32,500 nucleotides of DNA, taken from assembly GCF_030272615.1 (NCBI RefSeq), contig NW_026728919.1:75001-107500 (forward strand). Direction: 5' to 3'. Each line of letters starts with the position of its first letter. Position 1 is the first letter of the stretch. The translations under genes were made by a program, and so were the position numbers. Source of the stretch: Cryptomeria japonica. Taxonomy: Eukaryota > Streptophyta > Pinopsida > Cupressales > Cupressaceae. Of the stretch, positions 1 to 9,791 are shown in pieces. The notes below the pieces were generated by a model that saw only the letters and a program-made list of their open reading frames with translations, was not told the origin of the DNA and ran no database searches.

Positions 1-714
1 TCCATGGGACATGGAAAAGACTCGAGAAGAGAGCTCGCTCACGGGAGAGAGAAGCCAAGGAGACCACGAGAGTGCTGAGAGTGGGACAGCGCTGAATAGG
101 CGGGAGAAGCCTGCGCGTATAAACGGAGATATATATCCAATTGCAACGAAGGAACGTGCCAAAGATCGAGAACAATGGCAGAAATGCTAGTAACGTGCAC
201 TTCGGGACCAACGCATCACCGGAAGACAACCGCCAAACATCGAAAGAGTCGCGATGCTCCGCAACCTACGTGCAAAGCGGTCGCACACCGGGTAAGGGAG
301 TGAGAGCCCCAAACATAGCTGGGCGAGGCGCTCACTCCGCTCTTTAATATCTCGTTAATACCGCCAAGGAAATGGCACAAGCACACACACACAAGCATCC
401 TCGGAAGAGGACAGTTCGAGTGACAGGTCAAATCCAAGAGTTCCGAAGACTACCTCCAGGAACAATCGGGAACAAGACTGATTACAAGTCGTCGAGTCTG
501 TTACTGGGCGAACACGAGATGCGCACAGGAAATCGATCAGCCCTCACAATGGCCCAAGGCCAGAGATCGGACTGCTACGATTTACCCCAACAATCATCGT
601 GCCACTCTTCGCAGAGAGGTGATAGACGCCAACGAGCCCGCGCATAGCAATCGAGGTGTAAAAAGGGCGTTGAAGGCAGGAAGCCTGGACGAAAGAGGCT
701 ACGAGGTCACCTCG
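1..714. other. Unassigned left flank, no gene recognised
   Basis: This is single-copy within the window, with purine-rich stretches near the start. Short open frames on both strands overlap and have no recognisable domain. Around 640-655 the phrase GCATAGCAATCG appears, which is the signature of the 188-bp family, so the repeat zone starts to fade in here. If the minus-strand boxes at 5.7-9.8 kb are Pol I promoters, this stretch would be external transcribed spacer on the way to 18S, but no 18S 5' end is present to confirm it. Confidence 0.5.
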
Positions 715-1365
715 AAGCGGTCTAAGAATCGGGCGCACTTGGGGCGACTACCAGTGCCAACCCCTTATCCCGCGGTGCGTCCGACACACAGAAATTTCCA
801 AGGCGGCCAAGGAGCCTCCCCGCATAGCAATCGGGGTGTGAGGTTACGGATGCAGCATTGATAGCAATCGAGGTGTGAGGCGAAGGATGCAGAAGTGAGA
901 GCCGAGGGATGTAGCAGAGATAGCAATCGGGGTGTGTGATGCAGAAGAGATAGCAATCGAGGTGTGCGGTGGGAAGGGCCCAGCAGCCAGAATGCATGAA
1001 GCGACGGATGAAGCAGTGATGACAACCGGGCTGTGAGGAGAGGAGGGATGCAGCCAAGAAAGCAATCAGGGCTCGAGGCAAGGGATGCATCAAGGATAGC
1101 AATCATGTTGTGAGGCGAGATTCCAAAGGCTAAACGTGAGAGGCTGCAGGGTCGACTCAGAGAGGTCTATGCATGTGAGAGGCTGAAAGCAAGGTCGACT
1201 CGGAGCGGTCTATGCATCGGGCGCGCTTGGGGCGACTACCAGTGCCAACCCCTTATCCCGCGACGCGTCCGACAAAGAGAACGTTCCAAGGCGGCAGAGG
1301 AGGTTACCAGCCGAAGGATGCAGTAGCAATAACAGGTATAGTTCCGCGGCGGCCGAGAAGACTCA
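715..1365. repeat. Degenerate leading copies of the 188-bp family with an internal short repeat
   Basis: Two diverged, interrupted copies of the 188-bp unit are recognisable at about 724-845 and 1216-1365 from the shared phrase GGCGACTACCAGTGCCAACC. Between them, a short motif (AGCAATCGGGGTGTGAGG-like, then GGATGCAG) recurs irregularly at about 826, 863, 922, 952, 1061 and 1098. This looks like an old array edge where unequal exchange has chopped up the unit. Confidence 0.75.
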
Positions 1366-4300
1366 CCGCATAGGAATCGGGATGCGAGGCGAGGGATGCG
1401 GCGGGAAGGCCCCGACGGCTAAACGGAAGAGGCTGCAGGGCCGCCTCGGAATGGTCCAAGCATCGGATGCGATTGGGACGACTACCAGTGCCAACCCCTT
1501 ATCCCGCGATGCGTCCGATACACAGATAGTTCCAAGGCGGCCGAGGAGCCTCACCGCATATCAATCGGGGTGCGAGGCGAGGGATGGGGCGGGAAGGCCC
1601 CAACGGCTAGACGGAAGAGGCTTCAGGGCCACCTCGGAATGGTCCAAGCATCGGACGCGCTTGGGGCGACTGCCAGTGCCAACCCCTTATCCCGCGATGC
1701 GTCCGATACACAGATGGTTCCAAGGCGGCCGAGGAGCCTCACCGCATTGCAATCGGGGGTGCGAGGCGAGGGATGGGGCGGGAAGGCCCCAACGGCTAGA
1801 CGGAAGAGGCTTCAGGGCCGCCTAGGAATGGTCCAAGCATCGGACACGCTTGGGGCGACTACCAGTGACAGCCCCCTATCCCGCGATGCGTCCGATACGA
1901 AGATGGTTCCAAGGCGGCCGAGGAGCCTCACCGCATAGCAATCGGGGTGCGAGGTGGGGGATGCGGCGAGATGGCCCCAACGGCTAGACGGAAGAGGCCA
2001 CAGGGCCGCGTCGGAATAGTCCAAGCATCGGACGCGCTTGGGGCGACTACCAGTGACAACCCCTTATCCCGCGATGCGTCCGATACGAAGATAGTTCCAA
2101 GGCGGCCGAGGAGCCTCACCGCATAGCAATCGGGGTGCGAGGTGGGGGATGCGGCGAGATGGCCCCAACGGCTAGACGGAAGAGGCTGCAGGGCCGCCTC
2201 GGAATAGTCCAAGCATCGGACGCGCTTGGGGCCACTACCAGTGACAACCCCTTATCCCGCAATGCGTCCGATACGAAGATAGTTCCAAGGCGGCCGAAGA
2301 GCCTCACCGCATAGCAATCGGGGTGCGAGGTGGGGGATGCGGCGAGATGGCCCCAACGGCTAGACGGAAGAGGCCACAGGGCCGCCTCGGAATAGTCCAA
2401 GCATCGGACGCGCTTGGGGCGACTACCAGTGACAACCCCTTATCCCGCGATGCGTCCGATACGAAGATAGTTCCCAGGCGGCCGAGGAGCCTCACCGCAT
2501 AGCAATCGGGGTGCGAGGCGAGGGATGCGGCGAGATGGCCCCAAAGGCTAGACGGAAGAGGCTGCAGGGCTGCCTCGGAATAGTCCAAGCATCGGACGCG
2601 CTTGGGGCGACTACCACTGCCAACCCCTTATCCCGCGATGCGTCCGATACACAGATAGTTCCGAGGCGGCCGAGGAGGTGGGGGATGCAGCGAGATGGCC
2701 CCAACGGCTAGACGGAAGAGGCTGCAGGGCCGCCTCGGAATAGTCCAAGCATCGGACGCGCTTGGGGCGACTACCAGTGACAACCCCTTATCCCGCGATG
2801 CGTCCGATACACAGATAGTTCCGAGGCGGCCAAGGAGCCTCACCGCATAGCAATCGTGGTGCGAGGTGGGGGATGCGGCGAGATGGCCCCAACGGCTAGA
2901 CGGAAGAGGCTGCAGGGCCGCCTCGGAATGGTCCAAGCATCGGATGCGCTTGGGGCGACTACCACTGCCAACCCCTTATCCCGCGATGCGTCCGATACAC
3001 AGATAGTTCCAAGGCGGCCGAGGAGCCTCACAGCATAGCAATCAGGGTGCGAGGCGAGGGATGCGGCGAGAAAGCCCCAACGGCTAGAGGGAAGAGGCTT
3101 CAGGTCCGCCTCGGAATGGTCCAAGCATCGGACGCGCTTGGGGCGACTACCAGTGACAACCCCTTATCCCGCGACGCGTCCGATACACAGATAGTTCCAA
3201 GGCGGCCGAGGAGCCTCACCGCATAGCAATCGGGGTGCGAGGCGAGGGATGCGGCGAGAAGGACCCAACGGCTACACGGAAGAGGCTTCGGGGCCGCCTC
3301 GGAATGGTCCAAGCATCGGACGCGCTTGGGGCGACTACCAGTGACAACCCCTTATCCCGCGACGCGTCCGATACACAGATAGTTCCAAGGCGGCCGAGGA
3401 GCCTCACCGCATAGCAATCGGGGTGCGAGGCGAGGGATGCGGCGAGAAGGACCCAACGGCTACACGGAAGAGGCTTCGGGGCCGCCTCGGAATGGTCCAA
3501 GCATCGGACGCGCTTGGGGCGACTACCAGTGACAACCCCTTATCCCGCGACGCGTCCGATACACAGATAGTTCCAAGGCGGCCGAGGAGCCTCACCGCAT
3601 AGCAATCGGGGTGCGAGGCGAGGGATGCGGCGAGAAGGACCCAACGGCTAGACGGAAGAGGCTTCGGGTCCGCCTCGGAATGGTCCAAGCATCGGACGCG
3701 CTTGGGGCGACTACCAGTGACAACCCCTTATCCCGCGACGCGTCCGATACACAGATAGTTCCAAGGCGGCCGAGGAGCCTCACCGCATAGCAATCGGGGT
3801 GCGAGGCGAGGGATGCGGCGAGAAGGACCCAACGGCTAGACGGAAGAGGCTTCGGGTCCGCCTCGGAATGGTCCAAGCATCGGACGCGCTTGGGGCGACT
3901 ACCAGTGACAACCCCTTATCCCGCGACGCGTCCGATACACAGATAGTTCCAAGGCGGCCGAGGAGCCTCACCGCATAGCAATCGGGGTGCGAGGCGAGGG
4001 ATGCGGCGAGAAGGACCCAACGGCTAGACGGAAGAGGCTTCGGGTCCGCCTCGGAATGGTCCAAGCATCGGACGCGCTTGGGGCGACTACCAGTGACAAC
4101 CCCTTATCCCGTGACGCGTCCGATACACAGATAGTTCCGAGGCGGCCGAGGAGCCTCACCGCATAGCAATCGGGGTGCGAGGCGAAGGATGCGGCGAGAA
4201 GGACCCAACGGCTAGACGGAAGAGGCTTCGGGTCCGCCTCGGAATGGTCTAAGCATCGGACGCGCTTGGGGCGACTACCAGTGACAACCCCTTATCCCGC

Positions 4301-5290
4301 GACGCGTCCGATACACAGATAGTTCCAAGGCGGCCGAGGAGCCTCACCGCATAGCAATCGGGGTGCGAGGCGAGGGATGCGGCGAGAAGGACCCAACGGC
4401 TAGACGGAAGAGGCTTCAGGGCCGCCTCGGAATGGTCCAAGCATCGAACGCGCTTGGGGCGACTACCAGTGACAACCCCTTATCCCGCGACGCGTCCGAT
4501 ACACAGATAGTTCCGAGGCGGCCGAGGAGCCTCACCGCATAGCAATCGGGGTGCGAGGCGAGGGATGCGGCGAGAAGGACCCAACGGCTAGACGGAAGAG
4601 GCTTCAGGGCCGCCTCGGAATGGTCCAAGCATCGGACGCGCTTGGGGCGACTACCAGTGACAACCCCTTATCCCGCGACGCGTCCGATACACAGATAGTT
4701 CCGAGGCGGCCGAGGAGCCTCACCGCATAGCAATCGGGGTGCGAGGCGAGGGATGCGGCGAGAAGGACCCAACGGCTAGACGGAAGAGGCTTCAGGGCCG
4801 CCTCGGAATGGTCCAAGCATCGGACGCGCTTGGGGCGACTACCAATGACAACCCCTTATCCCGCGACGCGTCCGATACACAGATAGTTCCGAGGCGGCCG
4901 AGGAGCCTCACCGCATAGCAATCGGGGTGCGAGGCGAGGGATGCGGCGAGAAGGACCCAACGGCTAGACGGAAGAGGCTTCAGGGCCGCCTCGGAATGGT
5001 CCAAGCATCGGACGCGCTTGGGGCGACTACCAGTGACAACCCCTTATCCCGCGACGCGTCCGATACACAGATAGTTCCGAGGCGGCCGAGGAGCCTCACC
5101 GCATAGCAATCGGGGTGCGAGGCGAGGGATGCGGCGAGAAGGACCCAACGGCTAGACGGAAGAGGCTTCAGGGCCGCCTCGGAATGGTCCAAGCATCGGA
5201 CGCGCTTGGGGCGACTACCGTTGCCAACCCCTTATCCCGCGATGCGTCTGATACACAGATAGTTCCGAGGCGGCCGAGGAGCCTCACCGC
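1366..5290. repeat. 188-bp tandem repeat array, 21 units
   Basis: The phrase CCGCATAGCAATCGGGG recurs at 1366, 1554, 1742, 1931, 2119, 2307, 2495, 2843, 3031 and then every 188 bp to 5287. One unit near 2655-2700 is shortened to about 160 bp by an internal deletion. Two subfamilies are visible: left copies read GAGATGGCCCCAACGGC, while copies from about 3219 rightward read GAGAAGGACCCAACGGC. Copies between about 4350 and 5290 are almost identical. The unit has no promoter-like TATATAGGGG box. It shares short blocks (GCATAGCAATCGG; CGACTACCAGTGCC) with the promoter-proximal repeats at 5395-6743, so it appears to be an expanded piece of them. It is probably rDNA spacer or external transcribed spacer. 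Confidence 0.95.
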
Positions 5291-5550
5291 ATAGCAATCG
5301 GGTTGCGAGGCAGATTATTGGGAAGGGAACCCCCTGGGATGCGGCTCAAGCAGTGCCCAAAGGGACTGGAATGCGGAATCACATCGAGAGACCCAAATGC
5401 TATACGAGGGCTCAAATCGAATTATCGATTTGGCCACGACATGGACGCATCGGAACGACTACCTTTGCCGAACCACTCGCAATTGCATCCATACCGAAAC
5501 CAATAGACATTTCCGTTAGAGCCCTCGCATAGCATTCGGGAATCTCGCAT

Positions 5551-5638
5551 GCCCCTCTAAATCGACCAATGCTGGCGCTCAATGAAAATCCGAGCGCTAC
5601 CACCGTTCGAGCGCCAGCATTGGTCGAGTTAGAGGGGC
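5551..5638 (-). repeat. 30-bp inverted repeat downstream of promoter-like box 1
   Basis: The left arm (5551-5580) and right arm (5609-5638) are reverse complements over 30 bp with a single mismatch, separated by a 28-nt loop. Read on the minus strand, the stem starts about 33 nt after the presumed start site at 5671. An RNA from that promoter would form a strong hairpin immediately at its 5' end; alternatively the DNA may extrude as a cruciform. Confidence 0.9.
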
Positions 5639-5665
5639 ACGGGGGAGAATGCTCCAGTCAACACC

Positions 5666-5693
5666 TCCCCTATATAAGTTATTTGTCCGATTC
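5666..5693 (-). promoter_or_regulatory. Pol I-like promoter box 1 (left-most)
   Basis: On the minus strand the core reads AACTTATATAGGGGAGGTG, preceded by GAATCGGACAAAT. TATATA followed by a G run is the plant RNA polymerase I initiation consensus; the putative +1 is the complement of 5671 or 5670. Being the left-most of 13 boxes and followed by the best-preserved stem-loop, it is the best candidate in this window for the gene promoter rather than a spacer promoter. The alternative is a plus-strand Pol II TATA box (TATATAAG). Confidence 0.6.
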
Positions 5694-6035
5694 TCGCACA
5701 ACCGTAGTCTGCCTCGTCGAATCAAACAACGGTCCCAGATTCCGACTTCCGTTCCGTAGAGACCCAAAAGCTAGATGGAGGCTCGCAAGAAAGAGAGTCG
5801 GCGCATAGCAATCGGGTTTCTCGAACGTTTAGGGACCGAGCTCACTTGCGGATAGGGCAAAATCCGCCAAGCAACCCAAAAGCTAGACGGGGGCTCGAAT
5901 CGAATCGCCTAGGCGGCCACAACAACGACGTGTTGGATCGACTACCAGTGCCAAACCATTCAGCAAGACTAGTCTGTGTCGAGGCCGGATAGAGATTCTC
6001 AGAGAGCGCCCGCATAGCATTTAGGAGACCTGCCG

Positions 6036-6130
6036 CGTCCCTCACACTCGACAAATGGTGGTGCACGTTTATAAATCCGAGCGATCCCAACCCTTTCAAG
6101 CACCAACATCGGTCGAGATAGAGGGGCACG
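6036..6130 (-). repeat. Imperfect inverted repeat downstream of promoter-like box 2
   Basis: Arms at about 6036-6066 and 6098-6130 pair imperfectly, with conserved TCGAC and TGGTGC/GCACCA cores, and start about 31 nt downstream of box 2 on the minus strand. Relative to the stem after box 1, GGCGC/GCGCC has become GGTGC/GCACC, a two-sided change that keeps pairing. Confidence 0.65.
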
Positions 6131-6155
6131 GAGGGGGCTGCGTGAGACAACACAG

Positions 6156-6183
6156 TCCCCTATATAAGTTATTTGTCCGATTC
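6156..6183 (-). promoter_or_regulatory. Pol I-like promoter box 2
   Basis: Minus-strand core ACTTATATAGGGGACTGTG; the box and the upstream GAATCGGACAAAT block match box 1, while the bases after the G run differ. It lies 490 bp from box 1. Confidence 0.55.
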
Positions 6184-6475
6184 TCACACATCCGAAGAAT
6201 GGTCATCAAATCGGACAACAGCCCAAACTTCCGACTTCCGTCCCAGAAAGCCCAAGAGCTATCTAAAACGTTCATGGCCGGAACTCGATCGCGGCTATAC
6301 CAGTCCGCCAAGCAACCCAAAAGCTAGACTGGAGCTCTAGTCGAATCACCTCTGTGGCCATTGCAAGGACGTGTTGGAGCGACTACCATTGCCGAACCAT
6401 TCCGCAGGTCGAGTCCATACCAAGGCCGCATAGAGATTCACGATGAGCTCCTGCATAGCAATCAGGAGACTTGCC

Positions 6476-6569
6476 GTGTCCATCACAATCGATAAATCCT
6501 GGTGCAAGATTTTTGCATCCGAGCGCTCCAACCAGTCGAGCACCAGCATCAATCGACATAAACGGGCAC
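6476..6569 (-). repeat. Imperfect inverted repeat downstream of promoter-like box 3
   Basis: Arms at 6476-6505 and 6540-6569 are complementary at about 20 of 30 positions by my alignment. The best part is CTGGTGC/GCACCAG next to the loop, and the stem starts about 33 nt from box 3. It has the same geometry as the inverted repeats after boxes 1 and 2, despite diverged sequence. Confidence 0.6.
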
Positions 6570-6596
6570 GGGGGGAGGATGCTCGAGAACACTACC

Positions 6597-6624
6597 TCCC
6601 CTATATAAGTTATTTGTCCGATTC
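6597..6624 (-). promoter_or_regulatory. Pol I-like promoter box 3
   Basis: Minus-strand core AACTTATATAGGGGAGGTA with the upstream GAATCGGACAAAT block intact. It lies 441 bp from box 2 and marks the right end of the older, diverged repeat trio. Confidence 0.55.
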
Positions 6625-6743
6625 TCAAGCAGCCGAAGTCTGGTCATCGAATCGGGTCAAAGACCACAACTTCCGACTTTACCCACAATGCAAGTCATCG
6701 AATCGAACATCGGCCCCCGAGTCGGACTCCATGCGTATGTCAG

Positions 6744-7080
6744 GTCATCGGACCCAAATTCCGCCTTCCTGCGCATGGCGGGCCATCAATATCAACTCGG
6801 TCATCGGACCCAAACTCCGCCTTTTTGCGTATGGCACGCCTTCAAATCGGTCATCGGACCCAAATTCCGCCTTCCTGTGCATGGCGGGCCATCAACATCA
6901 ACTCGGTCATCGGACCCAAATTCCGCCTTTCTGCGCATGGCACGCCATCAACTCGGTCATCGGACCCAAATTCCGCCTTCCTGCGCATGGCAGGTCATCG
7001 GACACAAATTCAGACCTCGCCAATATGCCTACGTATCGAATCGGTCATCGGACCCAACTTCCGACTTCATCCATACTGTA
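6744..7080. repeat. Short tandem repeat of about 40-57 bp, about 7 copies
   Basis: The phrase TCATCGGACCCAAATTCCGCC recurs in slightly varied form at about 6744, 6801, 6851, 6907, 6957, 6995 and 7045, with CTGCGCATGGC between most copies. The last copy runs into CCCAACTTCCGACTTCATCC, the phrase that also opens each 311-bp unit, so this is a local expansion at the edge of the 311-bp array. Confidence 0.85.
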
Positions 7081-7090
7081 GGGTCTTTGA

Positions 7091-7112
7091 GGTTGGCGCG
7101 GTGCGCTCAACC
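7091..7112 (-). repeat. Small hairpin downstream of box 4, repeated at the other spacer boxes
   Basis: GGTTG-GCGC and GCGC-(T)-CAACC form a 9-bp stem with one bulged base and a 3-nt loop. It begins 35 nt downstream of box 4 on the minus strand. Equivalent copies lie at 7402-7423, 7713-7734, 8024-8045 and 8893-8914, each 35 nt from its box. In the 157-bp units it varies: GCGC/GCGC becomes GTGC/GCAC before box 13, and it is damaged before the boxes at 9106 and 9263. Confidence 0.65.
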
Positions 7113-7141
7113 CAGGGAGTCGACCCATCGAAGCATACACC

Positions 7142-7169
7142 TCCCCTATATAAGCTATTTGTCCGATTC
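7142..7169 (-). promoter_or_regulatory. Pol I-like promoter box 4
   Basis: Minus-strand core AGCTTATATAGGGGAGGTG, the form shared by almost all boxes to the right. It lies 545 bp from box 3 and is the first member of the 311-bp series. Confidence 0.55.
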
Positions 7170-7452
7170 CCACACCTGTGTAGTTTGCACCTCTGACCAG
7201 GACATCGACCCCAACTTCCGAACTCGACTGCAACGACGGCACCAGCGCCTTGGTGCGCACCTTGCGACGCACAGTCCCAACATTCGCCTTCCTGCACATG
7301 GCAGGTCATCGGACCCAAATTCCGACCTCGCGAGTATGCCTACATATCGAATCGGTCATCGGACCCAACTTCCGACTTCATCCATACCGTAGGGTCTTTG
7401 AGGTTGGCGCGGTGCGCTCAACCCGGGGAGTCGACCCAACGAAGCATACACC

Positions 7453-7480
7453 TCCCCTATATAAGCTATTTGTCCGATTC
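7453..7480 (-). promoter_or_regulatory. Pol I-like promoter box 5
   Basis: Core identical to box 4, 311 bp further right, with GGGAATCGGACAAATAGC on its upstream (right) side. Confidence 0.55.
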
Positions 7481-7763
7481 CCACACCTGTGTAGTTTGCA
7501 CCTCCGATCAAGACATCGACCCCAACTTCCGAACTCGCCTCCAACGACCGAACCAGCGCCTTGGTGCGCACCTTGCAACGCACAGTGCCAACATTCGCCT
7601 TCCTGCACGTGGCAGGTCATCGGACCCAAATTCCGACCTCGCGAGTATGCCTACATATCGAATCGGTCATCGGACCCAACTTCCGACTTCATCCATACCG
7701 TAGGGTCTTTGAGGTTGGCGCGGTGCGCTCAACCCGGGGAGTCGACCCAACGAAGCATACACC

Positions 7764-7791
7764 TCCCCTATATAAGCTATTTGTCCGATTC
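7764..7791 (-). promoter_or_regulatory. Pol I-like promoter box 6
   Basis: Core identical to boxes 4 and 5, again at 311-bp spacing. Confidence 0.55.
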
Positions 7792-8074
7792 CCACACCTG
7801 TGTAGCTTGCACCTCCGATCAGGACATCGACCCCAACTTCCGAACTCGACTAAAAAGACCGCACCAGCGCCTTGGTGTGCACCTTGCAACGCACAGTGTC
7901 AACATTCGCCTTCCTGCACATGGCAGGTCATCGGACCCAAATTCCGACCTCATGAGCATACCTACTAATCGAATTGGTCATCGGACCCAACTTCCGACTT
8001 CATCCATACCGTAGGGTCTTTGAGGTTGGCGCGGTGCGCTCAACCTGGGGAGTCGACCCATCGAAGCATACACC

Positions 8075-8102
8075 TCCCCTATATAAGCTATTTGTCCGAT
8101 TC
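8075..8102 (-). promoter_or_regulatory. Pol I-like promoter box 7
   Basis: Core identical to boxes 4-6; the upstream block reads GGAATCGGACAAATAGC. It is the last 311-spaced box: its unit is interrupted on the right by the 38/52-bp microarray, which pushes the next box 869 bp away. Confidence 0.55.
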
Positions 8103-8191
8103 CGACACCTGTGTAGTTTGCACCTCCGCTCAGGACATCGACCCCAACTTCCGAACTCGCCTGCAACGACCGAACCAGCGCCTTGGTGCGC

Positions 8192-8812
8192 ACCAAAAGT
8201 GCGCACTTTTGGAGGGCACTTTTGTGCGCTCCAAAGGTGCGCACTTTTGGAGGGCACTTTTCTGCGCTCCAAAGGTGCGCACTTTTGGAGGGCACTTTTT
8301 GGAGGGCACTTTTCTGCGCTCCAAAGGTGCGCACTTTTGGAGGGCACTTTTTGGAGGGCACTTTTCTGCGCTCCAAAGGTGCGCACTTTTGGAGGGCACT
8401 TTTTGGAGGGCACTTTTCTGCGCTCCAAAGGTGCGCACTTTTGGAGGGCACTTTTTGGAGGGCACTTTTCTGCGCTCCAAAGGTGCGCACTTTTGGAGGG
8501 CACTTTTTGGAGGGCACTTTTCTGCGCTCCAAAGGTGCGCACTTTTGGAGGGCACTTTTCTGCGCTCCAAAGGTGCGCACTTTTGGAGGGCACTTTTTGG
8601 AGGGCACTTTTCTGCGCTCCAAAGGTGCGCACTTTTGGAGGGCACTTTTTGGAGGGCACTTTTCTGCGCTCCAAAGGTGCGCACTTTTGGAGGGCACTTT
8701 TTGGAGGGCACTTTTCTGCGCTCCAAAGGTGCGCACTTTTGGAGGGCACTTTTGTGCACTCCAAAGGTGCGCACTTTTGGAGGGCACTTTTCCTGTGCTC
8801 CAAAGGTGCACA
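8192..8812. repeat. 38/52-bp tandem microarray
   Basis: The phrase GCGCTCCAAAGGTGCGCAC recurs at 8226, 8264, 8316, 8368, 8420, 8472, 8524, 8562, 8614, 8666 and 8718, with degenerate copies near 8756 and 8796. Most intervals are 52 bp; three are 38 bp, differing by one 14-bp GGAGGGCACTTTTT block. Neither unit length nor sequence creates stops in several frames, which is why long open frames run through on both strands. The array starts exactly at the GCGCCTTGGTGCGCACC phrase of a 311-bp unit. Confidence 0.95.
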
Positions 8813-8943
8813 CCTAGGTGAGCACCTTCGACCACACCTTGTAGCACACCAAACTCTGACTTTCGACTTCATCCGCAATGCAGGGTCTTTGAGGTTGGCG
8901 CAATGCGCACAACCAGGGGAGTCGACCCATCAAACCCAACACC

Positions 8944-8971
8944 TCCCCTATATAAGCTATTTGTCTGATTC
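8944..8971 (-). promoter_or_regulatory. Pol I-like promoter box 8
   Basis: Core as in box 4; the upstream block is GAATCAGACAAATAGC (G to A change against boxes 1-7). First box of the 157-bp series, with an intact downstream hairpin at 8893-8914. Confidence 0.5.
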
Positions 8972-9100
8972 TCATACATGCGTAGCCTGCAGGAGCAATT
9001 AGGACATCGACCCCAACTTTCGGCTTCTAAACGAAAACAAGGTCTTTGAGGTTGGTGTAATGCGAACAACTAGGGGAGTCAACCCATCAAACCCAACACC

Positions 9101-9128
9101 TCCCCTATATAAGCTATTTGTCTGATTC
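9101..9128 (-). promoter_or_regulatory. Pol I-like promoter box 9
   Basis: Core as in box 8, 157 bp away. Its downstream hairpin is degraded (TGGTGTAATGCGAAC). Confidence 0.5.
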
Positions 9129-9257
9129 TCATACATGTGTAGTCTACAGGAGCAATTAGGACATCGACCCCAACTTTTGACTTCTTAACGAAAACAAGGT
9201 CTTTGAGGTTGACGTAATGCGCACAACCAGGGGAGTCGACCCATCAAACCCAACACC

Positions 9258-9285
9258 TCCCCTATATAAGCTATTTGTCCGATTC
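9258..9285 (-). promoter_or_regulatory. Pol I-like promoter box 10
   Basis: Core as in box 8, but with the GAATCGGACAAAT upstream form of the left-hand boxes. The downstream hairpin is weakened (GTTGACGTAATGCGC). Confidence 0.5.
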
Positions 9286-9414
9286 TCATACATGTGTAGC
9301 CTGCAGGAGCCATTAGGACATTGACCCCAACTTTTGACTTCTTAACGAAAACAAGGTCTTTGAGGTTGGCGTAATGCGCACAACCAAGGGAGTTGACCCA
9401 TCAAACCCAACACC

Positions 9415-9442
9415 TCCCCTATATAAGCTATTTGTCTGATTC
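9415..9442 (-). promoter_or_regulatory. Pol I-like promoter box 11
   Basis: Core and GAATCAGACAAAT upstream block as in box 8; the downstream hairpin is retained with a possible G-U pair. Confidence 0.5.
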
Positions 9443-9634
9443 TCATACATGTGTAGCCTGCAACAACGATTAGGACATCCACCCCAACTTCTGAATTCGT
9501 CTGCGTTGACCGCACCAAAGGTGCACGCCTTGGTGCTCACCAAAATCCGACTTCCGACTTCTTCTGCTATGCGGGGTCTTTGAGGTTGGCGCAGTGCGCA
9601 CAACCAGGGGAGTCAACCCACCGAATGCAACACC

Positions 9635-9662
9635 TCCCCTATATAAGCTATTTGTCTGATTC
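9635..9662 (-). promoter_or_regulatory. Pol I-like promoter box 12
   Basis: Core as in box 8, 220 bp from box 11 because of the inserted GGTGCACGCC segment. The hairpin GCGCAGTGCGC is intact. Confidence 0.5.
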
Positions 9663-9791
9663 TCATACATGCGTAGACTGCAGCAATGATTAGGACATCC
9701 ACCCCAACTTTTGACTTCTTAAACAAGACAGGGTCTTTGAAGTTGGTGCAGTGCACACAACCAGGGGAGTCGACCCATCAAACGCAACACC

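Larger units (their letters stand above)
5291..6743 (-). repeat. Three degenerate promoter-proximal repeats (about 440-490 bp)
   Basis: Three parallel segments begin near 5395, 5881 and 6321. Each contains, in + strand order: a GAGGGCTCAAATCGAAT-like block; a GACTACCAGTGCCAAACCA-like block; a GCATAGCA block; a long inverted repeat; a GGGGCACGGGGG-like tract; and a minus-strand TATATAGGGGA box. Divergence between the three is substantial, so this is an older duplication than the 311- and 157-bp arrays to its right. 5291-5394 is transition sequence from the 188-bp array. No coding potential is seen. Confidence 0.8.
7081..8191 (-). repeat. 311-bp tandem repeats, each with one promoter-like box
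   Basis: Boxes at 7147, 7458, 7769 and 8080 are exactly 311 bp apart. Each unit contains: GGGTCTTTGAGGTTGGCGC; a small hairpin; GGGGAGTCGACCC; the box; ACATCGACCCCAACTTCCG; GCGCCTTGGTGCGCACC; and GTCATCGGACCCAAATTCCG. The copies are close to identical. No gene lies in it; frames that stay open through the array reflect the repeat. Confidence 0.9.

Noticed and set aside
1366-5290. CRISPR-like or centromeric satellite interpretation of the 188-bp array
   Set aside because: There are no short repeats with unique spacers. A centromeric satellite of similar unit size is possible in principle, but sequence sharing with the promoter-proximal repeats ties the array to this spacer.
7974-9002. Long open frames through the 38/52-bp array (342 codons on +, 292 on -)
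   Set aside because: Frames stay open on both strands simultaneously because the repeat has no stop in several frames; the peptides are KVRTFGG-type repeats.
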